From Streptococcaceae bacterium ESL0729 (GTDB lineage: Bacteria > Bacillota > Bacilli > Lactobacillales > Streptococcaceae), in contig CP113924.1 of assembly GCA_029391995.1 (NCBI GenBank), forward strand, positions 713,001-777,000: a stretch of 64,000 nt of DNA, in the 5' to 3' direction. The position numbers and the translations under genes are program-made. The notes beneath the pieces were generated by a model. It did no database searches. It saw only the letters and a program-made list of their open reading frames with translations, and was not told the origin of the DNA. Below, piece by piece: positions 46,005 through 53,599 of this stretch. Within the stretch, counting starts at the first letter, position 1, and every line of letters starts with the position of its first letter.

Positions 46005-47021
46005 ATGGAAGAGAAAATTTATTTTGGATGCTACACTCGCCGCGAGGCCAAGGGGATTTATAGGGCAGATCTTGATACTGAAAGTGGGCTTTTGAGCAAT
46101 TTAGAGGCCTATATTGAAGAGCCAAGTCCCACTTATCTGGCTATTGACCAAGAAAGGCACCTTTATAGCGTTGGTGCTGTCGAACAAGAAGGTGGGGTTG
46201 CAGCCTTTGATAAGAATGGGAAGCTCATCAATCATGTGGTTGAAGCTGGTGCTCCCCTTTGCTACCTGTCTGTCGATGAAAAAAGGGACTTAGTCTACGG
46301 GGCTAACTACCACAAGGGGCAACTCTTGGCCTATAAACGCCTAGAAAACGGTGCTCTAGTTCTAAGGGACAAGGTTGAACACCTGGGTTCTGGTCCCCAT
46401 GAAAATCAAGCAAGTTCTCACATTCACTTTGCTGACTTGACTCCTGATGGCTATCTAGTAACTTGTGATTTAGGAATTGATCAGGTGGTGACCTATGACC
46501 CTAGTGAAAAATTAACTGAGATCAACCGCTACACAACAAGTCCTGGTGCTGGTCCTCGTCATATAGTTTTCAAGAAAAACGATAATATTGCCTACCTCAT
46601 TTGTGAGCTTGATTCAACAATTGAAGTGCTGTCTTATGAGGGAATGGGTGCTTTTACCTTCATTCAAAAGGTAAGTCTACTGCCAGCTGACCACCAAGGA
46701 TTTAACGGGGCAGCAGCAATCAGAATTTCAGCTGATGACCGCTTTGTTTACGCAAGTAATCGGGGACATGACAGTATCGCTGCCTTTAAAACTCTGGCTG
46801 ATGGAAGTCTTGAGCACCTACAGACAATCTCAACCTTTGGTAATACTCCAAGGGACATTAACCTTTCATCTGATGGCAAAATCTTGATTGCAGCCAACCA
46901 GGATAGTGATAATGTTACTAGCTACGCAGTCGATGGAAAAACAGGGCTTTTGACTGAAATTCAACATGACTTTAAAGTTCCTGAAGCCGTTTGTGTGTAC
47001 ATTGAAGGGCAAAAGAGTTAA
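46005..47021 (+). CDS. Lactonase family protein (6-phosphogluconolactonase type)
   Basis: 338 residues of the seven-bladed beta-propeller lactonase family (Pgl/YkgB): IYFGCYTR start, SYLAIDQ-type repeats, HENQASSHIH, GAGPRHIVF, NRGHDSIAAF, TFGNTPRDINL. Would hydrolyse 6-phosphogluconolactone in the pentose phosphate pathway. Promoter with TGCTATGAT; GAAGGGG ribosome site. Confidence 0.88.
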   Translation: MEEKIYFGCYTRREAKGIYRADLDTESGLLSNLEAYIEEPSPTYLAIDQERHLYSVGAVEQEGGVAAFDKNGKLINHVVEAGAPLCYLSVDEKRDLVYGANYHKGQLLAYKRLENGALVLRDKVEHLGSGPHENQASSHIHFADLTPDGYLVTCDLGIDQVVTYDPSEKLTEINRYTTSPGAGPRHIVFKKNDNIAYLICELDSTIEVLSYEGMGAFTFIQKVSLLPADHQGFNGAAAIRISADDRFVYASNRGHDSIAAFKTLADGSLEHLQTISTFGNTPRDINLSSDGKILIAANQDSDNVTSYAVDGKTGLLTEIQHDFKVPEAVCVYIEGQKS

Positions 47022-47057
47022 AATACCCCTAGATTGACGAGAAAAGAGGTTATTCAT

Positions 47058-47366
47058 ATGGATTTTAAGGAATATACTAATCAAACAATTGATTTTTATA
47101 GGGATAAGGGTTGGTATGAGTACGATCCTGATGTTAGAATCAACTTCCTCAGGCAGGGAGTTGACCAACTGATTAGGTCAGTGGATGAGACAGAGAAAGT
47201 CTTGGCTGAGCCGCTTGAAAATAAGCAGAAAATTGCTGAAACAAAGGAGCTTTTGTCTGACGATTTGGGTAAACTTTTGGACAATCTGATTATTTTGGCC
47301 GACAAGTACGACCTAAATCTTGAAAAATTGATGGATGACCACCAAAATAAGCGTGGAATCAATTAA
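47058..47366 (+). CDS. MazG-like nucleotide pyrophosphohydrolase-like protein
   Basis: 102 residues from ATG 47058 (AGAGG upstream; the frame opens earlier at a TTG without a site). All-alpha pattern with DDLGKLLDNLIILADKYDLNLEKLMDDHQNKRG, as in the small MazG-like family in Lactobacillales. The acidic metal residues are only partly conserved, so activity is uncertain. Confidence 0.75.
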   Translation: MDFKEYTNQTIDFYRDKGWYEYDPDVRINFLRQGVDQLIRSVDETEKVLAEPLENKQKIAETKELLSDDLGKLLDNLIILADKYDLNLEKLMDDHQNKRGIN

Positions 47367-47392
47367 AAAAACGACCTCAAGGTCGTTTTTTT
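47365..47392. terminator. Bidirectional terminator
   Basis: AAAAAAACGACCT and AGGTCGTTTTTTT around a 2-nt loop between convergent genes; both stop codons touch it. Confidence 0.93.
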
Positions 47393-48800
47393 AATGATTT
47401 AAGGCATCAAACTTTTCCTGCATGGTAGGGTTATTGCGGGTTAGTTTTTTGATGGTTAGGTTATCAAGTTTATTTTCAGCTGTTCCTAGATTATTGCGGG
47501 CCTTCCTCAGCTCATCACGGGCTGTGGTCAGACTTTTAATGCTCTTCTCAAGTTCCTTGTCAAGTTTTTCTAAATTTCCATTGAAGTTTTTGGCTGTTAT
47601 GCCAAAGCTTTTTTTGAATTCACCAAGTTCCCTTTCAAAATTTGTCACATCCTCATTTTGCTTTCGCATCTGAGCTAGTTCCTGGCGGTACTTCATTGAA
47701 TTTAGGGCTGCATTCCGCAAAAGGGTAATCATGGGGATAAAGAACTGAGGTCTTATAACATACATTTTTTCATACTTGTAGGAAACATCCACAATTCCCG
47801 TATTATAAAGGTCATCATCTGCCTCCAAAAGACTAACTAAAATGGCATACTCGCAATCTTTCTGCCTGCGGTCCTTATCAAGCTCCTTAAAGAAGTGCTC
47901 ATTTTTCTTTTTGCTGGCTGTCTGGTCACTTTCATTTTTCATCTCAAACATAATAGAGATTATTTCTTGGTCGTAATCATCGACCTCCCGGTAGATATAA
48001 TCTCCCTTGCTGCCACTTTTAGCGTCGTTATCTTTTGCAAAATAAGCATTCTTAAAGGCTGTCATCCGAAGCTTATTGAATTCAAGCTCACAGTGCTGCT
48101 CCAAGCTTTCTCCAACCATTTTAGTAGATTGTTTGGCCTTTAGATCCTTATAAAAGTCAATCTCTGTATCCTTTTGCTTGAGTTCATGCTCATGTTCCAG
48201 CATAAGATTATTTTTTTCCAGCTCAAATGCACTTTTTTGAAATTGGAGTTCATTAGTAAGACTTGCAAGATTTTTTTCCTGCTCAAGTTTTACTTCCTTA
48301 ATCATGGAATTTTTTTCAGCTTCAATCTGCTTAATCTGATGGTCAAGGTTTAAAATTTCCTGGTTCTTTGAAGTCAATTCTTCTTTCAACTCACTTTTAG
48401 CACGCTCAACCGCAAGTTCTAAGTTTGTTTTTCCGTTGTCTACAAGGTTTTTTAAACTCTCAATTTCAGCTTGTTTTTTAGCCAAATCCCTTTCAAGCTG
48501 ACCTTTAAAGTCACTTTCTTCCTTCTCAAGCCTTTGTTTTTCCTCAAAATGCTTGTGCTCCATCTTAAGGATTTCTTCAGCCTTTTTCTGCTGCATCTTT
48601 GAAATTTGATTTTCAAACTCCGCCCTTAACTCTGCCTCTTCAAGTTTTTTGTCTTTCAAGAAGTTTTCTTTTTGATTTTTTAGCTTCTCCTCAACTTCAC
48701 GCTTAAACTCCTTGGTGTGAACCTGTCTTAGGATGTCAGCATAGCTGTTTTCATCAATTGTAATTTGTTCACCGCAGTGGGGGCAGACTATATTTTCCAT
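47391..48800 (-). CDS. DUF2130 domain protein with zinc ribbon and coiled coil
   Basis: 469 residues: N-terminal CPHCGE zinc-knuckle half, a long charged coiled coil (about 25-225), the DUF2130 core (about 230-380, EFNKLRMTAFKNAYF, GDYIYRE, SIMFEMKNESDQT) and a second coiled coil. The spacing of Asp in GDYIY and the ExK in FEMKNE resembles a PD-(D/E)xK nuclease core; that is my inference. Function unknown. Confidence 0.85.
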   Translation of the reverse strand: MENIVCPHCGEQITIDENSYADILRQVHTKEFKREVEEKLKNQKENFLKDKKLEEAELRAEFENQISKMQQKKAEEILKMEHKHFEEKQRLEKEESDFKGQLERDLAKKQAEIESLKNLVDNGKTNLELAVERAKSELKEELTSKNQEILNLDHQIKQIEAEKNSMIKEVKLEQEKNLASLTNELQFQKSAFELEKNNLMLEHEHELKQKDTEIDFYKDLKAKQSTKMVGESLEQHCELEFNKLRMTAFKNAYFAKDNDAKSGSKGDYIYREVDDYDQEIISIMFEMKNESDQTASKKKNEHFFKELDKDRRQKDCEYAILVSLLEADDDLYNTGIVDVSYKYEKMYVIRPQFFIPMITLLRNAALNSMKYRQELAQMRKQNEDVTNFERELGEFKKSFGITAKNFNGNLEKLDKELEKSIKSLTTARDELRKARNNLGTAENKLDNLTIKKLTRNNPTMQEKFDALNH

Positions 48801-48822
48801 TTTGTTTCCTCAATTATTTTTC

Positions 48823-49572
48823 CTAAAGGAGATACATCTCCTTAAAGGTAGCTTCATAAGTTGCTGGTAGGTCAAGACCTTCCAAGAGATAGTTTTCAAA
48901 GCTTCCGTACTTGTCATTAATAGTTTTAATGGCGTGATTTAGGTACTCCTCCTTAACGGTCAGGGCAGATTCTAAGGCAGCAACTTCCTCATCAGTTATT
49001 TGATCCCTGTACTGGTTGATAATGAAATCATTTGCTTCCTTTCTGGCTTGATTGGTCTTCAAGTAGTCTTCAAGGATATCCTCTTCTGACACACCGGCTA
49101 TTTTTAAAATCAAGTAGGCTCCCCAACCTGTCCTATCCTTGCCTGCAAAACAGTGGAAGATTCGACTTTCTTTTTTATCAATCAAATCCAACAAAAATTT
49201 ATGGTAGGAGCTTCTAGCCGATTTGCTTAAAACAATCTCTTCATAGGTTCTAAGCATGGCTTCTTCAATATCGCCGAGTTCAGCAAACATATCCTCAAGG
49301 GAAGCTGAACTTCCATCATTTAAGTCAGCCAAGACATCAAGGTGGACATAGTCAACTGACGGTAAAGATGTATCAGGGTCCTTTTTGACCTCATCTTGAT
49401 TCCTAAAATCATAAATTTTATCAAGCTTACAGGTATCTTCCAAGAATTGCTCCTGAACCTCATTAAGGTCAACGAGCTGCCCACTCCTGAAAAAAATACC
49501 CTTTTCCAAGCGACCACCCTGACCTTCGTAGCCCCCAATATCCCTAAAATTTGTAATCATAGCCTCTCTCAT
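48823..49572 (-). CDS. Tyrosine-protein phosphatase (IphP-like)
   Basis: 249 residues. NFRDIGG at 8-14 and the catalytic P-loop HCFAGKDRTG at 140-149 (C141, R147) define the Y_phosphatase3/IphP family of dual-specificity or phosphoinositide-type phosphatases. No signal peptide. Substrate unknown. AAAGGAAAG precedes the ATG. Confidence 0.9.
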   Translation of the reverse strand: MREAMITNFRDIGGYEGQGGRLEKGIFFRSGQLVDLNEVQEQFLEDTCKLDKIYDFRNQDEVKKDPDTSLPSVDYVHLDVLADLNDGSSASLEDMFAELGDIEEAMLRTYEEIVLSKSARSSYHKFLLDLIDKKESRIFHCFAGKDRTGWGAYLILKIAGVSEEDILEDYLKTNQARKEANDFIINQYRDQITDEEVAALESALTVKEEYLNHAIKTINDKYGSFENYLLEGLDLPATYEATFKEMYLL

Positions 49573-49687
49573 TTCAACTTTCCTTTCTTTCTAAACATAT
49601 TCTTACTTAATCTTAGGGTAAAGGAGTTTTTTTGTCAATTATCTAAAGAGAAGTTAGGTGTTACCAGCTTTTTTAAGCCAACTTATG

Positions 49688-49713
49688 GTAAAAGCCATGA
49701 CTTTTGCATGGCT
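49688..49713 (-). terminator. Terminator of the 47-aa/62-aa gene pair
   Basis: On the - strand AGCCATG-N7-CATGGCT followed by TTTTACC. Confidence 0.75.
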
Positions 49714-49734
49714 AAATAATGATATTTACTTGTT

Positions 49735-49923
49735 TCAAGAATCTTTTTGAATATTCTCCTCGGCAAGCCTTTCGTCTATAAGTTTCTTAAGCTCAAGTAG
49801 GTCTTCCTGAGTCGCCTTATTTTTAATGAAACTGCGTGACCTTGAACGCTCATTTAAATAGCGAGTTCGCTCCTTATTCTTTTCCTGCCAACGTTTATTG
49901 GCTTCGGTCTGTGATGTTGCCAT
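49735..49923 (-). CDS. Small charged protein of an unassigned locus
   Basis: 62 residues from ATG 49923, with GGAGG 10 bases upstream inside the preceding gene. Sequence ATSQTEANKRWQEKNKERTR then RSFIKNKATQEDLLELKKLIDERL; highly charged, helical. Similar short proteins occur on streptococcal mobile elements and prophages as far as I recall, without known function. Its start overlaps the stop of the 47-aa membrane protein (TAATG), so the two are co-translated. Confidence 0.65.
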   Translation of the reverse strand: MATSQTEANKRWQEKNKERTRYLNERSRSRSFIKNKATQEDLLELKKLIDERLAEENIQKDS

Positions 49924-50066
49924 TAGTTGAAGTACCTCCATAATATGATTAGGATAGCAATTATCACTAACCCTATCAAAAAATCGATTTTTTCTTTTCT
50001 GGTTGTCTTTCTTATTATAAAAGTAGATTCAACTTTTCCGATTCTCTTTTTAAATTTTTTTGCCAT
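49923..50066 (-). CDS. 47-aa membrane protein
   Basis: ATG 50066 opens MAKKFKKRIGKVESTFIIRK..., a very basic N-terminus, followed by one hydrophobic helix (IDFLIGLVIIAILIILWRYF) at the C-terminus. Coupled to the 62-aa gene by a stop-start overlap. No clear ribosome site of its own. Function unknown; size and layout resemble small membrane toxins or regulators. Confidence 0.55.
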   Translation of the reverse strand: MAKKFKKRIGKVESTFIIRKTTRKEKIDFLIGLVIIAILIILWRYFN

Positions 50067-50093
50067 TGTATTTTTTATAGTCTAGTGTATAAT
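50066..50093 (+). promoter_or_regulatory. Promoter of putative RNA A
   Basis: TTGTAT, 16 bases, TATAAT. Confidence 0.6.
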
Positions 50094-50099
50094 TATATA

Positions 50100-50209
50100 A
50101 AATGTAGAAGGGGATTAACCCCCCCGCTACTAAAATTTTATTTTCCATTCAAACGAGATAATGAAAAGTTGCACCTTTATCGTAATCTTATGTTTGAATG
50201 GTTTTTTAT
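50100..50209 (+). ncRNA. Putative structured small RNA A
   Basis: About 110 nt from the promoter above. 5' hairpin GTAG..GGGG-ATTAA-CCCC..CTAC (about 50104-50130), then a long terminator stem CCATTCAAAC (50145-50154) / GTTTGAATGG (50192-50201) followed by TTTTTTATT. The apical part may pair further (GATAA/TTATC). No ribosome site with a sensible frame. No family recognised. Confidence 0.6.
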
Positions 50210-50272
50210 TACCTTTATTCACGCGACTATTTCCTTTGTTTTTATTTAGGACCAATTCCTTAACTGTTTTTT

Positions 50273-50301
50273 CTTACATCTTTATCTACACATGGTATAA
50301 T
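50273..50301 (+). promoter_or_regulatory. Promoter of putative RNA B
   Basis: CTTACA, 17 bases, TATAAT with extended TGG. Confidence 0.65.
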
Positions 50302-50307
50302 GAACGA

Positions 50308-50437
50308 AATAGTAAGAAGAGGCTGAGTCTCTTTGCTTACTTGTCTAAAAGTTTAGCAATCAATTGGTTTAATCGTAATCATATTAGTACAGCGATTACG
50401 ATTAAACCTTTTGTTTCAATGCTAAACTTTTTTTGTT
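50308..50437 (+). ncRNA. Putative structured small RNA B
   Basis: About 130 nt. Hairpin 1: AGTAAG-AAGAG ... CTCTT-CTTACT (50311-50341). Hairpin 2 is nested: an outer 12-bp perfect stem AAAAGTTTAGCA (50347-50358) / TGCTAAACTTTT (50420-50431) enclosing a 15-bp perfect stem GGTTTAATCGTAATC (50366-50380) / GATTACGATTAAACC (50394-50408) with a 13-nt loop. It ends in TTTTTTTG. Convergent with the HTH gene, whose stop lies at 50443. No family recognised. Confidence 0.7.
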
Positions 50438-50442
50438 TTTTC

Positions 50443-50646
50443 TTAAACTTGCTCATCCTTCAATTTTTTTGCGTAATTGGTCAACTTGACGGCATTCGCA
50501 AGTGTCATCTTCTCAAGCAAGGTTTTCCCTTTTTTCCAGTCACTAATAGTAGATTGGGCGATACCTGTCCCCTTAAAAATCTTATAGCCTGTTTGGGTTT
50601 CCAGTACCCACTCTATTAGGTCTAAATCTGCTATCTTTTGGCTCAT
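50443..50646 (-). CDS. Small XRE-like helix-turn-helix protein (paralogue 2)
   Basis: 67 residues from ATG 50646 (GGAGG 6 bases upstream; an ATG four codons earlier lies at the site itself). HTH: GYKIFKGTGIAQSTISDWKKGK. Same length and about half identical to the HTH protein at 9327-9530. It has its own TGCTATAAT promoter (50686-50694) and its transcript would run antisense into RNA B. Likely regulator of the two RNAs or of itself, by inference. Confidence 0.8.
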   Translation of the reverse strand: MSQKIADLDLIEWVLETQTGYKIFKGTGIAQSTISDWKKGKTLLEKMTLANAVKLTNYAKKLKDEQV

Positions 50647-50685
50647 ATTGTCCTCCATTCCTATCCTACAGTTTAGTCATACTTC

Positions 50686-50694
50686 ATTATAGCA
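50686..50694 (-). promoter_or_regulatory. Extended -10 promoter of HTH paralogue 2
   Basis: On the - strand TGCTATAAT; no good -35 box. Confidence 0.5.
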
Positions 50695-50715
50695 GATATA
50701 CAAACACTTTTTTCC

Positions 50716-50749
50716 AAAAAAAGACCCTCAAAATTGAGGGTCTTTTCTT
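50716..50749. terminator. copZ terminator (hairpin usable in both directions)
   Basis: AAAAGACCCTCA and TGAGGGTCTTTT form a perfect 12-bp stem with a 4-nt loop. Confidence 0.92.
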
Positions 50750-50944
50750 TTAAATAAGGGAATAGTTTGTTCCTGCAAGAGCTTGGGCTAAATCTTGAGG
50801 CGATACCTGTCCCTCTACTTGGACACTTTTATCAGCCAGATTAATTTTAAGGTCTTCTACTCCAGCAACTTTTTGGAATCTCTCTTTGACTGTCTTGGCA
50901 CAGCCTTCACACTTCATGCCAGAGATTTCATATGTTTTAATCAT
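50750..50944 (-). CDS. copZ: Copper chaperone CopZ
   Basis: 64 residues, a single HMA domain with Cu(I)-binding GMKCEGC (9-15) and the usual beta-alpha-beta-beta-alpha-beta pattern. Carries copper to CopA and CopY. 49 bases downstream of copA, GGGAGG site. Operon copA-copZ. Confidence 0.93.
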   Translation of the reverse strand: MIKTYEISGMKCEGCAKTVKERFQKVAGVEDLKINLADKSVQVEGQVSPQDLAQALAGTNYSLI

Positions 50945-50993
50945 TTATCATTCTCCTCCCATTTATTAAATTTTATACTTCTATTCTTATGTC

Positions 50994-53444
50994 TTATGGT
51001 TTAAATCTTTTTAGACGTAAGGCATTGAGGAGGACCGAAATTGAGCTAAAGCTCATAGCAGCTCCTGCAAGCATTGGATTTAAGAGGGGACCACCAAAGA
51101 AGTGAAGAACCCCCATGGCCACTGGAATCCCTAAAAGGTTGTAACCAAAGGCCCAGACAAGATTTTCCTTAATGTTCTTAATGGTCGCCCGACTTAGCTC
51201 AATAGCAATAGGTACCTCAAGCAGGTCACTTCTCATCAACACGATGTCAGCAGATTCAATGGCCACATCAGTCCCTGAACCTATGGCTAGCCCAATATCT
51301 GCTTGGGCAAGGGCTGGAGCGTCATTAATTCCGTCCCCGACCATGGCAACTGTATAGCCTTGAGCCTGAAGTTTTTTGACCTCGTCAACCTTGCCTTCAG
51401 GTAGTACGCCACTTATAACTTGATCAATTCCCACCTGACTAGCTATTGCTTGGGCCGTTTTAGCGTTATCTCCAGTCACCATGGCAACCTTAATTCCCAT
51501 CTTATGAAGCCTTGCGACAGCTTCCTTGCTGTCATGTTTAAGGGCATCAGCCACAGCTATTATACCAATTAATTTACCATTATAGGCAATGAAAATTGGT
51601 GTTTTAGCTTGACTAGATAATTTTTCTGCATCATTTAAAGCCTGGCTATCAACTGCGATTTTATTATCCGCCATCAAGCTAGGATTTCCAATGAAGATTT
51701 CTTGGCCATCAATTTGACCCTTAATTCCATGGCCTGTGACTGCTTCAAAGTTTGTCAGGTCTGAAAAGTTAACATTTTGAGCCTTGGCCCTGTCAGTTAT
51801 AGCTTGAGCAAGAGGGTGCTCTGATGATTTTTCAGCAGATCCAGCAAGGCGTAAGAGATCGTCTTGACTTGCTCCACCGTAAACTAATAAATCTGTAACC
51901 TGAGGTTTACCTTGAGTAATGGTCCCAGTCTTATCAAGCATAACGGCTGTGATTTTACCAGCTCCTTCAAGGGCTGGCCCACTCTTAATTAGGACACCGT
52001 TTTCAGCTCCCTTACCAGTTCCTACCATAATTGATGTAGGGGTTGCAAGTCCCAAGGCACAAGGACAGGCAATTACAAGAACAGAGATTGTAATGGTTAG
52101 GGCAAAAATCCATGACTCATGACCCAGGAAGTACCAAAAGAGACCTGATATAAGGGCTAAGACCATTACGATTGGTACAAAAACACCAGAAACCTGGTCA
52201 GCAAGTTTGGCAATTGGGGCCTTAGAAGCCTGAGCATCTTCGACTAATTTAATAATTTGGGCAAGGGCTGTGTCCTGGCCGACTTTTTCAACCTTGAAGT
52301 CAAAGCTTCCATTCTTGTTGATGCTTGCCCCAATAACTTGGCTTCCCACCTTCTTTTCAACCGGAGTACTTTCCCCACTTATCATTGATTCATCAACATA
52401 AGAAGATCCCTTGGTTACGACACCATCGACGGGGATTTTTTCTCCTGGATGGACCAAAATCAAGTCTCCAACTTGCACCTGGCTGACTGGAACTTCAACT
52501 TCTTGGCCATCCTTAAGAACAGTTGCTTTTTTAGGGGCCAAATTAACCAGTTTACTAATGGCTTCTGAGGTTTTGCCGGTCGATACGGCCTCAAAGTATT
52601 TTCCAAGGGTAATCAGGGTAAGAACGACAGCTGCTGACTCATAGTAAAGACTCATGGTAAACTCATGGTTTCCAAGGAAGGTCTCCACACTGCCGTAAAA
52701 ACTGTATAAAAAGGCGGCACTGGTCCCTAGAACCACTAGAGAATCCATATTAGGATGTCCCCTGAAAAGAGACTTCATCCCTCCTACCAACATAGGACGT
52801 CCAAGAACCATCACTGGCAAAGTCAAAAGAAACTGGATGGTCACAAATCCCTTGGGGTGAGTCATGGGATTAATAAAATCAGGCAGGGGCAAACCTATCA
52901 TGTGGCCCATTGACACATATAAAAGAGGGACGGTGAAAATAGCTGAATAAACAAACCTCTTCCAGAGATTCTTCATCCGCTCGTCCTTATTGTTACCAAG
53001 CCCCATGTCTCCCATATCGTCCATGTCCATCCCTGCCATGTCCATATCATCCATGTTCATATTAGACATGTTAGAATGATCCATCTTCATACCAGGCATA
53101 TCCATATTAGACATGTTAGAATGATCCATCTTCATGCCAGACATGTTCATATCTTGATGATCCATCTTCATATCAGACATATCACCTTGGTGCATGTCCA
53201 TCCCTTTCATGGGAGCACTTGCTCCTTTAGGCTTCTGACTAAAAGCCTTATAGCCTGCCTTATCAACAGCCTTTATAATATCAGCATCAGTCACCAAATC
53301 TGGATTGATTTCAACTGTCAATCGCTCAGTAATCAGATTAACACTTGCACTATCAACTCCCTTTAATTTACCGACAACTTTTTCAATTGTTTGAGCACAA
53401 GAGGCACATGACATACCTTCTAAATTAAAAACTTCCTTAGCCAA
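50994..53444 (-). CDS. copA: Copper-exporting P-type ATPase with Met-rich linker
   Basis: Exports Cu(I). 816 residues: HMA domain with GMSCASC (10-16), a linker at 79-149 with 24 Met and 4 His, then eight helices with the CPC ion-binding motif in [11 protein letters not shown], phosphorylation site DKTGT, TGES, HP in SSEHPLA and GDGINDAP. Longer than usual CopA (about 740) because of the linker, which is encoded by tandem repeats. Cop-box palindrome upstream; no copY in the window. Confidence 0.95.
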   Translation of the reverse strand: MAKEVFNLEGMSCASCAQTIEKVVGKLKGVDSASVNLITERLTVEINPDLVTDADIIKAVDKAGYKAFSQKPKGASAPMKGMDMHQGDMSDMKMDHQDMNMSGMKMDHSNMSNMDMPGMKMDHSNMSNMNMDDMDMAGMDMDDMGDMGLGNNKDERMKNLWKRFVYSAIFTVPLLYVSMGHMIGLPLPDFINPMTHPKGFVTIQFLLTLPVMVLGRPMLVGGMKSLFRGHPNMDSLVVLGTSAAFLYSFYGSVETFLGNHEFTMSLYYESAAVVLTLITLGKYFEAVSTGKTSEAISKLVNLAPKKATVLKDGQEVEVPVSQVQVGDLILVHPGEKIPVDGVVTKGSSYVDESMISGESTPVEKKVGSQVIGASINKNGSFDFKVEKVGQDTALAQIIKLVEDAQASKAPIAKLADQVSGVFVPIVMVLALISGLFWYFLGHESWIFALTITISVLVIACPCALGLATPTSIMVGTGKGAENGVLIKSGPALEGAGKITAVMLDKTGTITQGKPQVTDLLVYGGASQDDLLRLAGSAEKSSEHPLAQAITDRAKAQNVNFSDLTNFEAVTGHGIKGQIDGQEIFIGNPSLMADNKIAVDSQALNDAEKLSSQAKTPIFIAYNGKLIGIIAVADALKHDSKEAVARLHKMGIKVAMVTGDNAKTAQAIASQVGIDQVISGVLPEGKVDEVKKLQAQGYTVAMVGDGINDAPALAQADIGLAIGSGTDVAIESADIVLMRSDLLEVPIAIELSRATIKNIKENLVWAFGYNLLGIPVAMGVLHFFGGPLLNPMLAGAAMSFSSISVLLNALRLKRFKP
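53058..53135 (-). repeat. Tandem repeat in copA
   Basis: A 33-bp perfect copy at 53058-53090 recurs at 53103-53135, period 45 bp (15 residues), coding for [10 protein letters not shown]-type units; weaker copies flank it. Confidence 0.9.
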
Positions 53445-53484
53445 AATAACACCTCCATCTTACTTGGAAAAGTTCAATATAATT

Positions 53485-53500
53485 GTTTACATATGTAAAC
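53485..53500. promoter_or_regulatory. CopY operator (cop box)
   Basis: GTTTACATATGTAAAC is a perfect 16-bp palindrome containing TACA-N2-TGTA, the CopY-type operator of lactic acid bacteria, 41 bases upstream of copA. The repressor gene must be elsewhere. Confidence 0.85.
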
Positions 53501-53565
53501 TTCATCATATCTGCATGATATACCAATAAGCCTAGTAAGTCAAATTATTCGAATATAAATTCAAG

Positions 53566-53596
53566 AAAAAAACAAGGCCCAAGGCCTTGTTTTTTT
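53566..53596 (-). terminator. Terminator of the sugar ABC operon
   Basis: AAAAAAACAAGGCC and GGCCTTGTTTTTTT form a 14-bp stem around CAA just after the binding-protein gene. Confidence 0.93.
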
Positions 53597-53599
53597 ATC

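Noticed and set aside
50161-50619. 152-codon + strand frame over the RNA locus
   Set aside because: Runs across a terminator, a promoter and the stems of RNA B and is antisense to the HTH gene; rich in Phe/Leu as expected of antisense AT-rich DNA; no ribosome site.
53041-53170. CRISPR-like array
   Set aside because: The repeats lie in frame inside copA, code for a Met/His-rich linker and have no unique spacers. No CRISPR array or cas gene was seen in the window.
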